Origin: Psychrobacter sp. P11F6
GTDB taxonomy: Bacteria; Pseudomonadota; Gammaproteobacteria; Pseudomonadales; Moraxellaceae
Length of the DNA stretch: 44,793 nucleotides
Direction of reading: 5' to 3'
Assembly (NCBI RefSeq): GCF_001435295.1
Contig: NZ_CM003595.1
Span: 1 to 44,793, forward strand
A program made the translations under genes and the position numbers. This document shows positions 15,495 through 24,749 of this stretch, piece by piece (positions within the stretch are counted from its first letter, which is position 1; every line of letters begins with the position of its first letter). The notes under the pieces were generated by a model, which saw only the letters and a list, made by a program, of their open reading frames with translations, did no database searches and was not told the origin of the DNA.

Positions 15495-15821
15495 ATGAAA
15501 AATTATAGTTCATTAAAAAAAGCAGCTTTGCTTTCAGTATCGATGTTAGTGGGCATGTCAGCGGCCAATGCGCATACCACAAACTTAGATGCTTCTGTTC
15601 TCGGTAATTGTGATGCGCTCACTAGTTTTGCAAAGAACGCAGATCATAACGATGCACAGATTTCTAGCGCGCAAATGAAAGGCTATGTTGATGCGAGAGT
15701 CGCGTGTCAGGTACAGCATCAAGATCAACACTTGCAGTCTGAAAAGTATTTTGTGAAAAAATATGGTAGCGATCGTGATAGAAATGCTGAAGCCATATTA
15801 AATGAATATATCGCGCATTAA
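15495..15821 (+). CDS. Small periplasmic protein of the copper cluster, unknown family
   Basis: A 108-aa exported protein. The start at 15495 follows an AAAGGG site and gives a clean signal peptide (MKNYSSLKKAALLSVSMLVG, cleavage after ANA). The frame is open nine codons further upstream, but that part does not fit a signal peptide. The mature part is short, hydrophilic and helical with two cysteines and several histidines (CQVQHQDQHLQSEKYFVKKY). It is the first gene of the rightward copper unit, next to the CopR sites. I do not recognise a family. Periplasmic metal binding is plausible but not shown. Confidence 0.75.
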   Translation: MKNYSSLKKAALLSVSMLVGMSAANAHTTNLDASVLGNCDALTSFAKNADHNDAQISSAQMKGYVDARVACQVQHQDQHLQSEKYFVKKYGSDRDRNAEAILNEYIAH

Positions 15822-15868
15822 AATCTAAAGCGGTGAGAATGACAGCATTGTAATCTTAACGTCATCTA

Positions 15869-15902
15869 CCAGTCAGAATGATTAATGTATCATTTAGGCT
15901 GG
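15869..15902 (+). other. Hairpin between the first two copper genes
   Basis: CCAGTCAGAATGAT (15869-15882) pairs imperfectly with ATCATTTAGGCTGG (15889-15902) around a 6-base loop. It may tune expression between the two genes or protect the upstream message. The T run is too short for a strong terminator. Confidence 0.4.
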
Positions 15903-15954
15903 TTTAACAGCTATTGAACTCAATAGCCTTTAATCCAAACAATAGGAATTAATC

Positions 15955-16227
15955 ATGTCACAATTTAAATTACTGTCTAAATCAATCGCAATGACGGCCA
16001 TCGCTCTTGTCGTATCGACCTCAGCTATGGCGCATGACCCTAAAATGCATGCTGAAAAAGATCAAATGAACTGTGAAAAAATGCAAAAGCATATGGATAT
16101 GATGGGAAAAATGGATCATAGCAAGATGGACATGAGCGATCCTGCCATGAAAGCGATGATGGCTAACATGGGTAAAATGAAGCAAATGTACCAAAAACAC
16201 TGCGTTACTAACGACAGTAAATCTTAA
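15955..16227 (+). CDS. Met-rich periplasmic copper-binding protein
   Basis: A 90-aa protein with a signal peptide ending STSAMA-H. The mature part is full of Met, His, Asp and Lys (HMDMMGKMDHSKMDMSDPAM) and ends with a short helix and a single Cys. Methionine/histidine clusters of this kind bind Cu(I) in the periplasm. The start is supported by AGGA upstream. It lies in the CopR-controlled region. The same MDHSKMDM motif recurs in CopB, suggesting shared descent or a shared ligand logic. Confidence 0.8.
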   Translation: MSQFKLLSKSIAMTAIALVVSTSAMAHDPKMHAEKDQMNCEKMQKHMDMMGKMDHSKMDMSDPAMKAMMANMGKMKQMYQKHCVTNDSKS

Positions 16228-16288
16228 AAATTTTAGCTCTGTTAAATAGCAGTCAACACTTAACGGAAATAAATTTTTAGGAAAACAT

Positions 16289-16912
16289 ATGAAATTTTTA
16301 TTGGGTGCGCTCTTTACCGTATTTGTGGCAATCGTTAGCGTGTTTGCGGTTGTTACTAGTGGCGTTGTCAATGTGGGAGCTGACCAAGAGCATAGCCCAA
16401 TGATGTTTAGCTTTTTAGAAACTGCTCGCAATCGTTCCATAGAAAATGCCAGTAAAGATATTGTGGTACCAGATTTAGAGAAGGTTGAGCTAATCAGTTC
16501 TGGTGGCGCGGACTATAAGGATATGTGTGCAGGCTGTCACTTGTCTCCGGGAGTGGCACAAACTGACTTTAGTGAGAGCTTATATCCAAAGCCGCCCAAC
16601 TTTACCAAGGCTGATATTGTCAAACGTTATCAAACAGAAGACGGTGCAAAGCAAAGCTTTTGGGCAATCAAGCACGGTATTATGGCATCTGGAATGCCTG
16701 CGTGGGGCGCGTCCCATGATGACGGTAGAATGTGGGCAATGGTAGCCTTCATTAGATCGTTACCTGAATTAGATGAAAGCCAATACACGATGCTAACCAC
16801 TAGGATAGATGGCGATATGATGGACATGTCATTTGACGGTGATATGAATATGTCAGATGGTGGTGATATGGGTATGAATATGTCGGATGATGGATCTGGA
16901 ATGCAGCATTAA
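16289..16912 (+). CDS. Membrane-anchored or periplasmic cytochrome c with Met-rich tail
   Basis: A 207-aa class I cytochrome c. An N-terminal hydrophobic segment (LLGALFTVFVAIVSVFAVVT) acts as a signal or anchor. The haem site is CAGCH (Cys80, Cys83, His84), and the probable axial ligand is Met136 in ASGMPAWG. After the haem domain comes a tail of about 40 residues, rich in Met/Asp/Gly (MDMSFDGDMNMSDGGDMGMN), which looks like a copper-binding extension. It lies between the Met-rich protein and a DUF411 lipoprotein. Haem attachment needs the Ccm system, part of which (ccmFGHI) lies elsewhere in this window. Electron transfer with CopA or copper oxidation is possible but unproven. Confidence 0.88.
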   Translation: MKFLLGALFTVFVAIVSVFAVVTSGVVNVGADQEHSPMMFSFLETARNRSIENASKDIVVPDLEKVELISSGGADYKDMCAGCHLSPGVAQTDFSESLYPKPPNFTKADIVKRYQTEDGAKQSFWAIKHGIMASGMPAWGASHDDGRMWAMVAFIRSLPELDESQYTMLTTRIDGDMMDMSFDGDMNMSDGGDMGMNMSDDGSGMQH

Positions 16913-16960
16913 TACTTTCTAGATATGAAAGCCTCCTAACTCACGGTTGTCGCTATTAAT

Positions 16961-16998
16961 AATGCAGTACTGAACAGTGCTGCATTTAATGTTTTTAG
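16961..16998 (+). terminator. Probable terminator after the cytochrome c gene
   Basis: AATGCAGTACTG (16961-16972) and CAGTGCTGCATT (16975-16986) pair at 11 of 12 positions with a minimal loop, followed by TTAATGTTTTTAG. The T run is interrupted, so it may be partial and let transcription continue into the next gene. Confidence 0.5.
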
Positions 16999-17077
16999 TT
17001 AAGTACATAAGAATTCAAATATAGGGTGTAAGTTTTTAGAATATCGAGCATAACAATAGACGTTTAGGAGTAATTTA

Positions 17078-17716
17078 ATGAGACATTACACACATGTGCT
17101 TTCTAATGGACATAGCTGGTTATCCGGTCGTGTCCTTTTATTGGTGGTGACATCGTCACTCTCGTTAACGCTAGCCGCTTGCAGCCAATCTAATACCAGT
17201 GGCTCTGATTCTCAACCAGTAAAGGTTGAACAGTCTGCTACCCAGAATGCACAAGTACAAAATGAAAGTTCTGCTCCTACAAATGCTCCCGTTAACAGCT
17301 CGTCATCATTACTCAAAAACGTCTCAGCCACGGTTTATAAAGATGCCAACTGCGGCTGCTGTAAAGAATGGGTAGGCTATGCAAAAAACAATGGATTAAG
17401 TGCAACCACGCACGATGTGGAAGATCTATCCTTATTTAAGGAGCGTTATGGCGTACCACAGCAAATGCGCTCTTGTCATACCACCGTTACCACCGACGGT
17501 TTTGTCTTTGAAGGGCATGTCCCTGCTAAACACATGGCTGAATTCTTAGCAAATCCTCCTGCACAAGCTATTGGACTTGCCGTACCGAGTATGCCGGTTG
17601 GTAGCCCCGGTATGGAGTATGAAGGTAAATTCATGCCTTATAAGGTAATGCAGCTTAATAAAGACGGCACCACAGAAGTCTATGCTGCTATTGAGTCTCC
17701 TCAGCAGCAGCTGTAG
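17078..17716 (+). CDS. DUF411 (CopG-like) metal-binding lipoprotein, copy 1
   Basis: A 212-aa protein. The first 35 residues form a lipoprotein signal peptide with the lipobox LAAC (Cys35), so it should be lipidated by Lgt and trimmed by LspA. After a Ser/Gln/Asn-rich linker comes the DUF411 domain with the metal-binding CGCC in YKDANCGCCKEWVGYA and a further conserved SCHT. DUF411 proteins are found in copper and silver clusters and have a thioredoxin-like fold. A close paralogue, also with a lipobox, lies at 42421-43071. It directly precedes copA. Confidence 0.9.
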   Translation: MRHYTHVLSNGHSWLSGRVLLLVVTSSLSLTLAACSQSNTSGSDSQPVKVEQSATQNAQVQNESSAPTNAPVNSSSSLLKNVSATVYKDANCGCCKEWVGYAKNNGLSATTHDVEDLSLFKERYGVPQQMRSCHTTVTTDGFVFEGHVPAKHMAEFLANPPAQAIGLAVPSMPVGSPGMEYEGKFMPYKVMQLNKDGTTEVYAAIESPQQQL

Positions 17717-17810
17717 TGTTGGCTTAGATGTGAATAGATTCTGTTAAATATCGAAAATATTATAACTATAAGCTTAACCACCATCTCTCAAATTAAATCA
17801 GGTTATCATT

Positions 17811-19517
17811 ATGAATAAAAAGAACATACTGAACCGCCGACGTTTTTTAACCGGATCCTCTGCTGTCCTTGGTGCCTCCTTGATGCCGACTATTGCTAGT
17901 AGCGCATTGGGACAATCGAGTCGCTCAGGCAGTCAGGGCGCTACTATTAATAGTGATCAAAACGTTCATAAAGTACCTGTATTGACAGGGAAAGAGTTTG
18001 ATTTATACGTCAGTAAACAGTCCGCTATTGTGAACGGCAAAAAGAGCATGGCGACGCTCATCAATGATTCACTACCAGCACCGACGCTAAAAATGCGTGA
18101 AGGCGATACGGTGGTGATACGTGTTCATAATCAGATGGATGAATCAACCTCTATCCATTGGCATGGACTACTAGTACCGTTTGAGATGGATGGGGTGCCG
18201 GGCATTAGCTTTGATGGCATTCCTGCGAACAGCACCTTTACTTATAAATTCAAATTAAAACAATCAGGCACTTATTGGTATCACTCACACAGTGGGTTCC
18301 AAGAACAAACCGGTATGCTGGGTGCCATTGTGATTGAACCTAAAGGGCGTGAGCGTCATCCTATCGACGAAGACCATGTGATCGTGCTTAGTGATTGGAC
18401 CAGCCGCAACCCGCATAATCTCTTGAAGCTGCTCAAACAGCGCGCCGACTTTGACAACTACCATCTACCAGACTTCAAAAAACTGCTTGCTGATATTGCC
18501 GAAACGGATATGAAAACCGCGTTTGATAAGCGCAAAATGTGGAATCAGATGCGCATGATGCCCACTGATTTTACGGACTTGTCGGGTGAAAACACATTTA
18601 CCTACCTTATCAATGGCAAAACGACCGCAGCTAATTGGGCGCAAATCGTCAAAGCAGGACAGCGCGTTAAATTACGCTTTATCAATGCCTCAGCGCAAAC
18701 CATCTTTGATGTACGCATACCCGGTCTTAAAATGACAGTCGTCTCAACGGATGGTAATGATGTCGCACCAGTCGCTATTGATGATTTTCGTATTGGCGTG
18801 GCTGAGACCTATGATGTCATTGTCACCCCGACCAAAGATGCGCATACCATATTTGCCCAAAACATAGACCGTTCGGGCTATGTCGCAGCAACGCTTGCCA
18901 CCAAAGAAGGTGCTCGTGCGGCAACGCCTGCTATGGACAAAATTGAATGGCTCACCATGGCAGATATGATGGGTGCTATGGGTGCTAATGGTTATAAAGC
19001 TAAGCACGCTAAAACAGAATATGACTTTAAGTCTGATATGCGTGTGGACAGTCCACGTATGAACCTTGACGATCCAGGTATCAACCTGCGCAATATTAAT
19101 AGAGAGGTATTGAATTATAGTCAGCTACGCTCTGTCGATGAGGCAATATTTGCGGAGCAGCGCAAGCCTACCCGAGAGATCGAGCTACATTTAACCGGTA
19201 ACATGGAGCGCTATATTTGGGCGTTTGATGGGGTTAAGTTCAGTGAGGCCACGCCGGTCAATATCAAGCCGGGTGAGCGCGTGCGTATTACCTTAGTCAA
19301 TGACACGATGATGAATCATCCGATGCATTTACATGGGATGTGGAGCGATTTGCGCATGCCTAACGGTGAGTTTCAGGTGCGCAAGCATACTATGATGGTG
19401 CAACCAGCTCAAAAAATTAGCTTTGATGTCACAGGAGAAGCTGGTCGATGGGCATGGCATTGTCATCTGCTCTATCATATGGAAGCCGGTATGTTCAGAG
19501 AAGTGGCGGTCGTTTAA
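17811..19517 (+). CDS. copA: Tat-exported multicopper oxidase CopA (PcoA type)
   Basis: A 568-aa periplasmic copper oxidase that probably oxidises Cu(I) to Cu(II). The twin-arginine signal NRRRFLTGS is at residues 8-16. Copper ligands are clear: HWHGLLVP, YWYHSHSGFQEQTG, HPMHLHGMW and, at the end, WHCHLLYHMEAGM with the type 1 Cys and axial Met. The Met-rich insert typical of PcoA is modest (MADMMGAMGANG). Folding before export needs the Tat system, and tatABC lies 5 kb downstream in the same direction. It is followed by copB after 31 bp. Confidence 0.97.
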   Translation: MNKKNILNRRRFLTGSSAVLGASLMPTIASSALGQSSRSGSQGATINSDQNVHKVPVLTGKEFDLYVSKQSAIVNGKKSMATLINDSLPAPTLKMREGDTVVIRVHNQMDESTSIHWHGLLVPFEMDGVPGISFDGIPANSTFTYKFKLKQSGTYWYHSHSGFQEQTGMLGAIVIEPKGRERHPIDEDHVIVLSDWTSRNPHNLLKLLKQRADFDNYHLPDFKKLLADIAETDMKTAFDKRKMWNQMRMMPTDFTDLSGENTFTYLINGKTTAANWAQIVKAGQRVKLRFINASAQTIFDVRIPGLKMTVVSTDGNDVAPVAIDDFRIGVAETYDVIVTPTKDAHTIFAQNIDRSGYVAATLATKEGARAATPAMDKIEWLTMADMMGAMGANGYKAKHAKTEYDFKSDMRVDSPRMNLDDPGINLRNINREVLNYSQLRSVDEAIFAEQRKPTREIELHLTGNMERYIWAFDGVKFSEATPVNIKPGERVRITLVNDTMMNHPMHLHGMWSDLRMPNGEFQVRKHTMMVQPAQKISFDVTGEAGRWAWHCHLLYHMEAGMFREVAVV

Positions 19518-19548
19518 GCAAATCTTTGGTTGATAGGTGAGAGATGAG

Positions 19549-20613
19549 ATGAAAATACATAAAGTGGGTTTACGGTTCGCTGGGGTATCATCATTGGTAT
19601 TACTAGCATCATCATTTGCTAATGCTGCTGACCCTGCCACTGCTAAAAAAGACATGACTATGTCAGATATGGACCATAGTAGTATGGACATGTCGGATAT
19701 GGATCACAGCAAAATGGATATGTCTGGTATGGACATGTCGGATATGGATCACAGCAAAATGGATATGTCTGGTATGGGCATGTCGGATATGGATCATAGC
19801 AAAATGGATATGTCTGGTATGGGCATGTCGGATATGGATCACAGTGGCATGGATATGTCAGGCATGGACCATGGCAGTATGGATATGTCAGGTATGCAAG
19901 GTGGTAAAGCTCCAGCTGATGCTCGCAGTCCTGACTATTCAAACGGTGTTCCCTATGGACGCTATGGTCAGCCTATGATGATGGGTGATATGCCATTATG
20001 GGGCGTTTCTGTAGACGATTTAGGCTATCAGTTTGATGACGATCAGATTAATTATGAGGTTAGTGCTTGGTATGGCCTAGATGAGCGCCGTCTATCTTTA
20101 CGTAGTGAAGGTAGTGTTCAGACCAAAGATGAGAAAGACATTGATAGTCTGACCTCATTGTCTTACTGGAAGCCGCTAAGTATTTTTTGGAATGGCGAAG
20201 CAGGGGTCGCCTATGATACCAAGAATGATAAGCCTGCCATTATGGCCGGTATTGTCGGCACAATGCCTTACTTTATTGAAACAGATGCTAGAGCATATCT
20301 CTACACCGATGGTCAAGTTAGGCTTGATCTTGGTGCAGAATATGAATGGCGTTTGAGTCAGCACTGGGTTGTGATACCGGAAGTTGGTCTGTCAGCTTTT
20401 AGTAAAGACGATATTGACAATCATATCACCAAGGGATTCAATGAATTAGAGACTGAAGTTAGACTGACTTATGAAACCTTAGGTCGTCAACTGGCACCTT
20501 ACGTCGGTGTGAGCTATGAGACGGCTCTTGGCAGTGCGCGTGACCAGCGGCGTCAAGAAAATGAATCGGTTGATAGCAGTAGTTTGACTGCCGGTGTTAA
20601 ATTCTGGTTCTAA
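19549..20613 (+). CDS. copB: Outer-membrane copper-resistance protein CopB with Met-rich repeats
   Basis: The start at 19549 (ATG, MKIHKVGLRFAG) gives a clean signal peptide ending FANAA; an in-frame GTG 12 bases earlier is less likely. Residues about 30-120 are repeats of the type MSDMDHSKMDMSGM, rich in Met, Asp and His, likely Cu(I) sites. The rest is the CopB outer-membrane domain (PLWGVSVDDLGYQFDDDQIN and on), which ends in Phe-Trp-Phe as expected for a beta barrel. 354 aa. It works with CopA. The repeats make this stretch prone to length change. Confidence 0.95.
   Translation: MKIHKVGLRFAGVSSLVLLASSFANAADPATAKKDMTMSDMDHSSMDMSDMDHSKMDMSGMDMSDMDHSKMDMSGMGMSDMDHSKMDMSGMGMSDMDHSGMDMSGMDHGSMDMSGMQGGKAPADARSPDYSNGVPYGRYGQPMMMGDMPLWGVSVDDLGYQFDDDQINYEVSAWYGLDERRLSLRSEGSVQTKDEKDIDSLTSLSYWKPLSIFWNGEAGVAYDTKNDKPAIMAGIVGTMPYFIETDARAYLYTDGQVRLDLGAEYEWRLSQHWVVIPEVGLSAFSKDDIDNHITKGFNELETEVRLTYETLGRQLAPYVGVSYETALGSARDQRRQENESVDSSSLTAGVKFWF
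19655..19905 (+). repeat. 57-bp coding tandem repeats in copB
   Basis: The DNA under the Met-rich region repeats with a 57-bp period (19 codons; unit MSDMDHSKMDMSGMGMSDM-like), three near-identical copies plus partial ones. Neighbouring units are almost identical in DNA, so they are young duplications. The complementary strand is open over the same stretch only because of this composition. Confidence 0.8.
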
Positions 20614-20640
20614 CATTGTCAAAATTATAGGAGATATATT

Positions 20641-21135
20641 ATGAATACTTCTGATCAAAACAGCATGAATCATCAAAGCCATCAACAGGGCATGAATCCT
20701 TATGTGAAGTTCACTTTGATGATTCTGACGTCTACGATTGTAATGTTTATCATGATGTATTTTAATACCTATCAATTGGATCATGTTTATTTTAGTGAGA
20801 CCCGAGCTTATATGGCGCTCTACATGGGTGCCGGTATGGCCGTCATTATGCTGGCCTTTATGGGTAATATGTATAAGAAGACCAAGGTAAATCTACTGGT
20901 TTATGGAATAAGTGTAGTAATGTTTGCTGTAGGTATTTGGGGTGTGCGTTCCCAAGCAACGGTTGATCAAGTCGATTGGATGCAAGCCATGATACCTCAT
21001 CACTCGATTGCCATTTTGACGAGCTCAAGAGCAGATATTGAAGACCCTAGAGTACAACAGCTCGCTGACGATATTATTAAAGCGCAAAAGCGTGAAATCG
21101 CTGAGATGCAAGCGCTTATTGAAGAGCTCGAATAG
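20641..21135 (+). CDS. DUF305-family membrane protein
   Basis: A 164-aa protein. The N-terminus is Met/His-rich (MNHQSHQQGMNPY), followed by three membrane segments (about 21-41, 56-76, 83-99) and a C-terminal DUF305 helix pair with the motif QAMIPHHSIAIL. DUF305 proteins are common in copper and silver clusters, and the MIPHH motif probably binds metal. It follows copB with a short gap and a GGAG ribosome site, so it likely belongs to the same operon. Confidence 0.85.
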   Translation: MNTSDQNSMNHQSHQQGMNPYVKFTLMILTSTIVMFIMMYFNTYQLDHVYFSETRAYMALYMGAGMAVIMLAFMGNMYKKTKVNLLVYGISVVMFAVGIWGVRSQATVDQVDWMQAMIPHHSIAILTSSRADIEDPRVQQLADDIIKAQKREIAEMQALIEELE

Positions 21136-21452
21136 ACGGCTATATATAGAGGTATGGCAAGCTAAGAAATTGATTATGAAAAAATGGTGATACCTGGTAT
21201 CAGCGCTATAGTCTTCGCTGGTACCTTTACCTTAAAAGGACAGATTGCACAGATAATTAATGTGATTTTTTACCTACCCCTTCAACTGCAGTAACTGCTC
21301 TTTGTTTTACTGTTCTTATTTCAAAACCTCTTATTCCTATATCGAAATGTTCAATATCTGTCGATTGCTATTCTTGAGTGATAGTAAGCATCTAAAAGTA
21401 TACGCTCGCCCACCACTGTCAATATGAGTGCTATGAGTCTTGGAGAAATACT
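21136..21452. other. Gap after the DUF305 gene
   Basis: No gene is visible. There is a 13-bp palindrome GATACCTGGTATC (21189-21201), which could be an operator, and no good terminator. A separate promoter for the next genes may lie here, but I cannot place it firmly. Confidence 0.4.
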
Positions 21453-21572
21453 ATGATGGAAGGCATGGGTTGGGGTTGGATGGCTCTCTGCTTGTTGTTT
21501 GCGCTACTATTTTTCGCAGTACTAGTACTAACAATCATGGCACTGCTCAAGTATTTGCGTGATAAAAACTAA
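21453..21572 (+). CDS. 39-aa single-span membrane peptide
   Basis: The short frame MMEGMGWGWMALCLLFALLF continues FAVLVLTIMALLKYLRDKN. It has a Met/Trp/Gly N-terminus, one membrane helix and a basic C-terminal end, which puts the N-terminus outside. A GGAG site stands 7 bases before the ATG. Small membrane peptides with Met/Trp-rich ends occur near copper ATPase genes, so a chaperone or regulatory role at the ATPase downstream is possible. It is below the size usually annotated automatically. Confidence 0.65.
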   Translation: MMEGMGWGWMALCLLFALLFFAVLVLTIMALLKYLRDKN

Positions 21573-21710
21573 ATTCCAATTGAAAAGTATAGAAATTATT
21601 TTTTAGAGGTTTTTAGATTAATGATTAGATGAATAGCAATCGAGGATTGATGATAGTGCTTTAAGAGTTGTACTTATTATAAATATTTATTGTCTTCAAG
21701 GAGTGGTTTT

Positions 21711-24329
21711 ATGAAACATATTGCCGATGAAAAATCTATCAAAGGTGGTCAGTACGATAAAGTACCAGAAAATTATAGTGGTACGGTTTATATCTGCCCG
21801 ATGCATCCTGAGGTTAGAGATACTGAAAAGAGCGATTGTCCGATATGCGGCATGTTTCTTAAACCTGAAGACGAGGTTGCTGAATCCAACAACCATGAAG
21901 ATAGTCATGCGCATTGTCATGGAGCGGATGCTAATAATAGTAATGAGGTAAATTCTGTCGAAGACGATAAGTACGACAAGATACCGGAAAATTATAGCGG
22001 TACGGTCTATATTTGTCCTATGCATCCAGAAGTAAGAGATGTTGAAAAAAGTGACTGCCCAATATGTGGCATGTTTCTTAAACCTGAAGACGAAGTTGCT
22101 AAAGATGATAGTCACGCTAGCTGTCATGGAAAGGATACTGATAGTAGCGGAGTAAAATCTGTTAAAGGCGGTAAATACGATAAAGTACCTGCTGATTACG
22201 ATGGCACGGTATATACCTGTCCTATGCATCCTGAAGTGAGAGACGTTAGAAATAGCGGTTGTCCGATATGTGGTATGGCGCTTGAGCCCGAAACGCTTAC
22301 TATCGGTGAAGAGGACACCTCAGAGCTTGACGACATGACTCGTCGTTTTTGGATATGTACCGTGTTGACTGTACCGCTATTAATATATGTGATGAGCGGT
22401 ATGTTTGACTTAAACGTAGTTAATTTTAGTCAGTATGGTATCTCCTCAAAGATCTTACAATGGGCTGAGTTAGTGCTCGCGACCCCTGTAGTGCTTTGGG
22501 GCGCCGCCCCGTTTTTCGTCCGTGGCTGGCAGTCTATAAAAAGCCGCAATCTAAATATGTTTACCTTGATTGCGATAGGCGTAGGCGCTGCTTATATTTT
22601 TAGTATTGTCGCGACCTTTTTTCCCGATATTTTCCCAGACAGTTTCAGAGATGCCTCTGGTCAAGTCGGAGTCTACTATGAAGCGGCAGCGGTCATTGTG
22701 ACCTTGGTGCTACTGGGTCAAGTATTAGAGCTCAAAGCTAGAAGTCAAACTTCAGGTGCGATTAGAGCTTTGCTTGAGCTCGCACCACCAACCGCAAGAC
22801 GTGTCGATGAAAACGGTGAAGAAGTCGAAGTCTCGCTTGATGAGGTCGTCACTGGCGATAAGCTACGGGTTAAACCAGGTGAGAAACTACCCGTAGATGG
22901 TACAGTGATCGATGGTAATAGTAATGTTGATGAATCAATGGTGACGGGTGAGCCAATCCCTGTATCAAAAGTAGCAGGAGATACAGTGACTGGTGGTACG
23001 GTAAATGGCACCGGAACGCTATTAGTCGAAGCGGTCAATGTTGGAGCAGATTCAGTATTATCTAAAATTGTACAAATGGTTGCTGAAGCCCAGCGTAGCC
23101 GCGCACCTATACAGAAATTGGTAGATAAGGTAGCTGGGTGGTTCGTACCGATCGTGCTTATTTGCTCCGTCATTACCTTTATTGTCTGGGCGATATTCGG
23201 CCCTGAGCCCGCTATGGCCTATGCCTTGGTTAACGCGATTGCGGTACTGATTATTGCTTGTCCTTGTGCCCTTGGTCTAGCGACGCCGATGTCCATTATG
23301 GTTGGTACCGGCAAAGGCGCGCAAAACGGCGTCCTCATCAAAAATGCTGAAGCGTTAGAGAGTATGGAAAAAGTCGATACCATTGTCGTCGACAAGACCG
23401 GAACACTGACCGCTGGTAAGCCCGAGCTTACCGCAATTGATGCGCAGGTAGGTCAAGATGAAGACGAGTTCCTCGCATTGGTAGCCTCAGTAGAAAGCGC
23501 TAGCGAGCATCCTTTAGCAGAAGCTATCGTTAGAGCAGCTCAAGAAAGATCACTCATTATTCCTAAAGCTACTGACTTTAATTCGACTACTGGCGAAGGC
23601 GTACAAGCCGTGGTCGATGGTAAGAAAGTCGCTATTGGTAACTCTAAGCTTATGGAAAGCCTAAATAGTTTTGATAATGAGCTGTCCACTAAAGCTGATG
23701 TCCGTAGAAAAGACGGTGAAACGGTAATGTTTGTGGCTATAGACGGTAAAGCTGCTGGTATTATTTCAGTTGCTGACCCTATTAAACCAAGCACTAAAGA
23801 GGCTATTTCACTGCTTCATGACGCAGGTTTAAAAGTTGTGATGCTAACCGGTGACAACGAAAAAACCGCGCAGGCAGTCGCCAATAAACTAGGTATTGAT
23901 GAAGTTCATGCGGATGTCTCACCAGAGGATAAAAACCGTATCGTCAAAGAAATGCAAGACAGCGGTAAATTGGTCGCTATGGCGGGTGATGGTATCAACG
24001 ACGCACCAGCGCTAGCGCAAGCTAATGTTGGTATCGCTATGGGAACCGGTACCGATGTGGCGATGGAGAGTGCGGGCATTACCCTGCTAAAAGGTGATTT
24101 AATGGGCATTGCCAAAGCTTATAAGCTTAGCCACGCCACCATGCGCAATATCAGACAGAATCTGTTTTTTGCCTTTATCTACAATGCACTTGGTGTTCCT
24201 ATTGCCGCAGGTGTGCTCTATCCCACATTTGGGCTTCTGCTCAGTCCGATGATAGCAGCGGCAGCGATGAGCTTGTCGTCATTCTCGGTGATTGCTAACG
24301 CGCTGCGATTGCGCCGTTTGAAACTATAA
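21711..24329 (+). CDS. copF: Copper-exporting P1B-type ATPase with three N-terminal HMBD modules
   Basis: An 872-aa pump that exports Cu(I) from the cytoplasm. AAGGAG precedes the ATG at 21711; the frame is open seven codons further up but without a better start. The N-terminus has three copies of a YHS-like heavy-metal-binding module, each with CPMHPEVRD and CPICGM, beginning near residues 29, 101 and 169. Instead of CxxC MBD domains, these are the only metal sites before the membrane. Then come eight membrane helices, CPC at 517-519, DKTGT with the phosphorylated Asp561, SEHPLAEA, and [20 protein letters not shown]. Family members usually have one such module. Confidence 0.95.
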   Translation: MKHIADEKSIKGGQYDKVPENYSGTVYICPMHPEVRDTEKSDCPICGMFLKPEDEVAESNNHEDSHAHCHGADANNSNEVNSVEDDKYDKIPENYSGTVYICPMHPEVRDVEKSDCPICGMFLKPEDEVAKDDSHASCHGKDTDSSGVKSVKGGKYDKVPADYDGTVYTCPMHPEVRDVRNSGCPICGMALEPETLTIGEEDTSELDDMTRRFWICTVLTVPLLIYVMSGMFDLNVVNFSQYGISSKILQWAELVLATPVVLWGAAPFFVRGWQSIKSRNLNMFTLIAIGVGAAYIFSIVATFFPDIFPDSFRDASGQVGVYYEAAAVIVTLVLLGQVLELKARSQTSGAIRALLELAPPTARRVDENGEEVEVSLDEVVTGDKLRVKPGEKLPVDGTVIDGNSNVDESMVTGEPIPVSKVAGDTVTGGTVNGTGTLLVEAVNVGADSVLSKIVQMVAEAQRSRAPIQKLVDKVAGWFVPIVLICSVITFIVWAIFGPEPAMAYALVNAIAVLIIACPCALGLATPMSIMVGTGKGAQNGVLIKNAEALESMEKVDTIVVDKTGTLTAGKPELTAIDAQVGQDEDEFLALVASVESASEHPLAEAIVRAAQERSLIIPKATDFNSTTGEGVQAVVDGKKVAIGNSKLMESLNSFDNELSTKADVRRKDGETVMFVAIDGKAAGIISVADPIKPSTKEAISLLHDAGLKVVMLTGDNEKTAQAVANKLGIDEVHADVSPEDKNRIVKEMQDSGKLVAMAGDGINDAPALAQANVGIAMGTGTDVAMESAGITLLKGDLMGIAKAYKLSHATMRNIRQNLFFAFIYNALGVPIAAGVLYPTFGLLLSPMIAAAAMSLSSFSVIANALRLRRLKL

Positions 24330-24409
24330 TTCTGGTACGGTAAAAAGTGTTCTAAAGCACACTGACACATACTGGTCTAAACAAGATCACAAAATATAAG
24401 GATACCGTT

Positions 24410-24694
24410 ATGGGCAGCTTTTCTATTACACATTGGCTGATTTTATTGGTCGTAGTGGTGGTCGTATTTGGTACTGCCAAGCTTAAAAATGCAGGTAAAG
24501 ATTTAGGCGGTGCGGTGAAGGGTTTTAAAGAAGCGGTCAAAGATGAAGAACCCGAGAATGCTCGCAAAAATCATGTGCTTAGCCATGAAAATAGTACGCC
24601 AGCTGCAAGTAATGATTTAAATACGCGTGTAGGTAATCAGGCTGATGATATGGAAATCAGCCCTATTTCCACTGATGACCAGCCTAAAGTATGA
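24410..24694 (+). CDS. tatA: Twin-arginine translocase subunit TatA
   Basis: A 94-aa protein with one N-terminal membrane helix ([18 protein letters not shown]), the Phe-Gly hinge and an amphipathic helix ([20 protein letters not shown]), followed by a polar tail. It forms the pore component of Tat. It lies 80 bp behind the copper ATPase gene and leads a tatABC set; its obvious local client is CopA. Confidence 0.95.
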   Translation: MGSFSITHWLILLVVVVVVFGTAKLKNAGKDLGGAVKGFKEAVKDEEPENARKNHVLSHENSTPAASNDLNTRVGNQADDMEISPISTDDQPKV

Positions 24695-24749
24695 AGCGCG
24701 CCGCTTATAAATAGCGGCACTAAGTAGTCTATTAATATATGTGACTGTT

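Noticed and set aside
19658..19942. Leftward open frame under copB, rich in Tyr, Pro and Cys
   Set aside because: It is the complement of the Met-rich repeat DNA and has no ribosome site or family; copB on the other strand is certain.
21696..22229. Leftward 177-aa frame over the ATPase N-terminus
   Set aside because: Mirror of the HMBD repeats; its own repetition simply reflects the duplicated modules.
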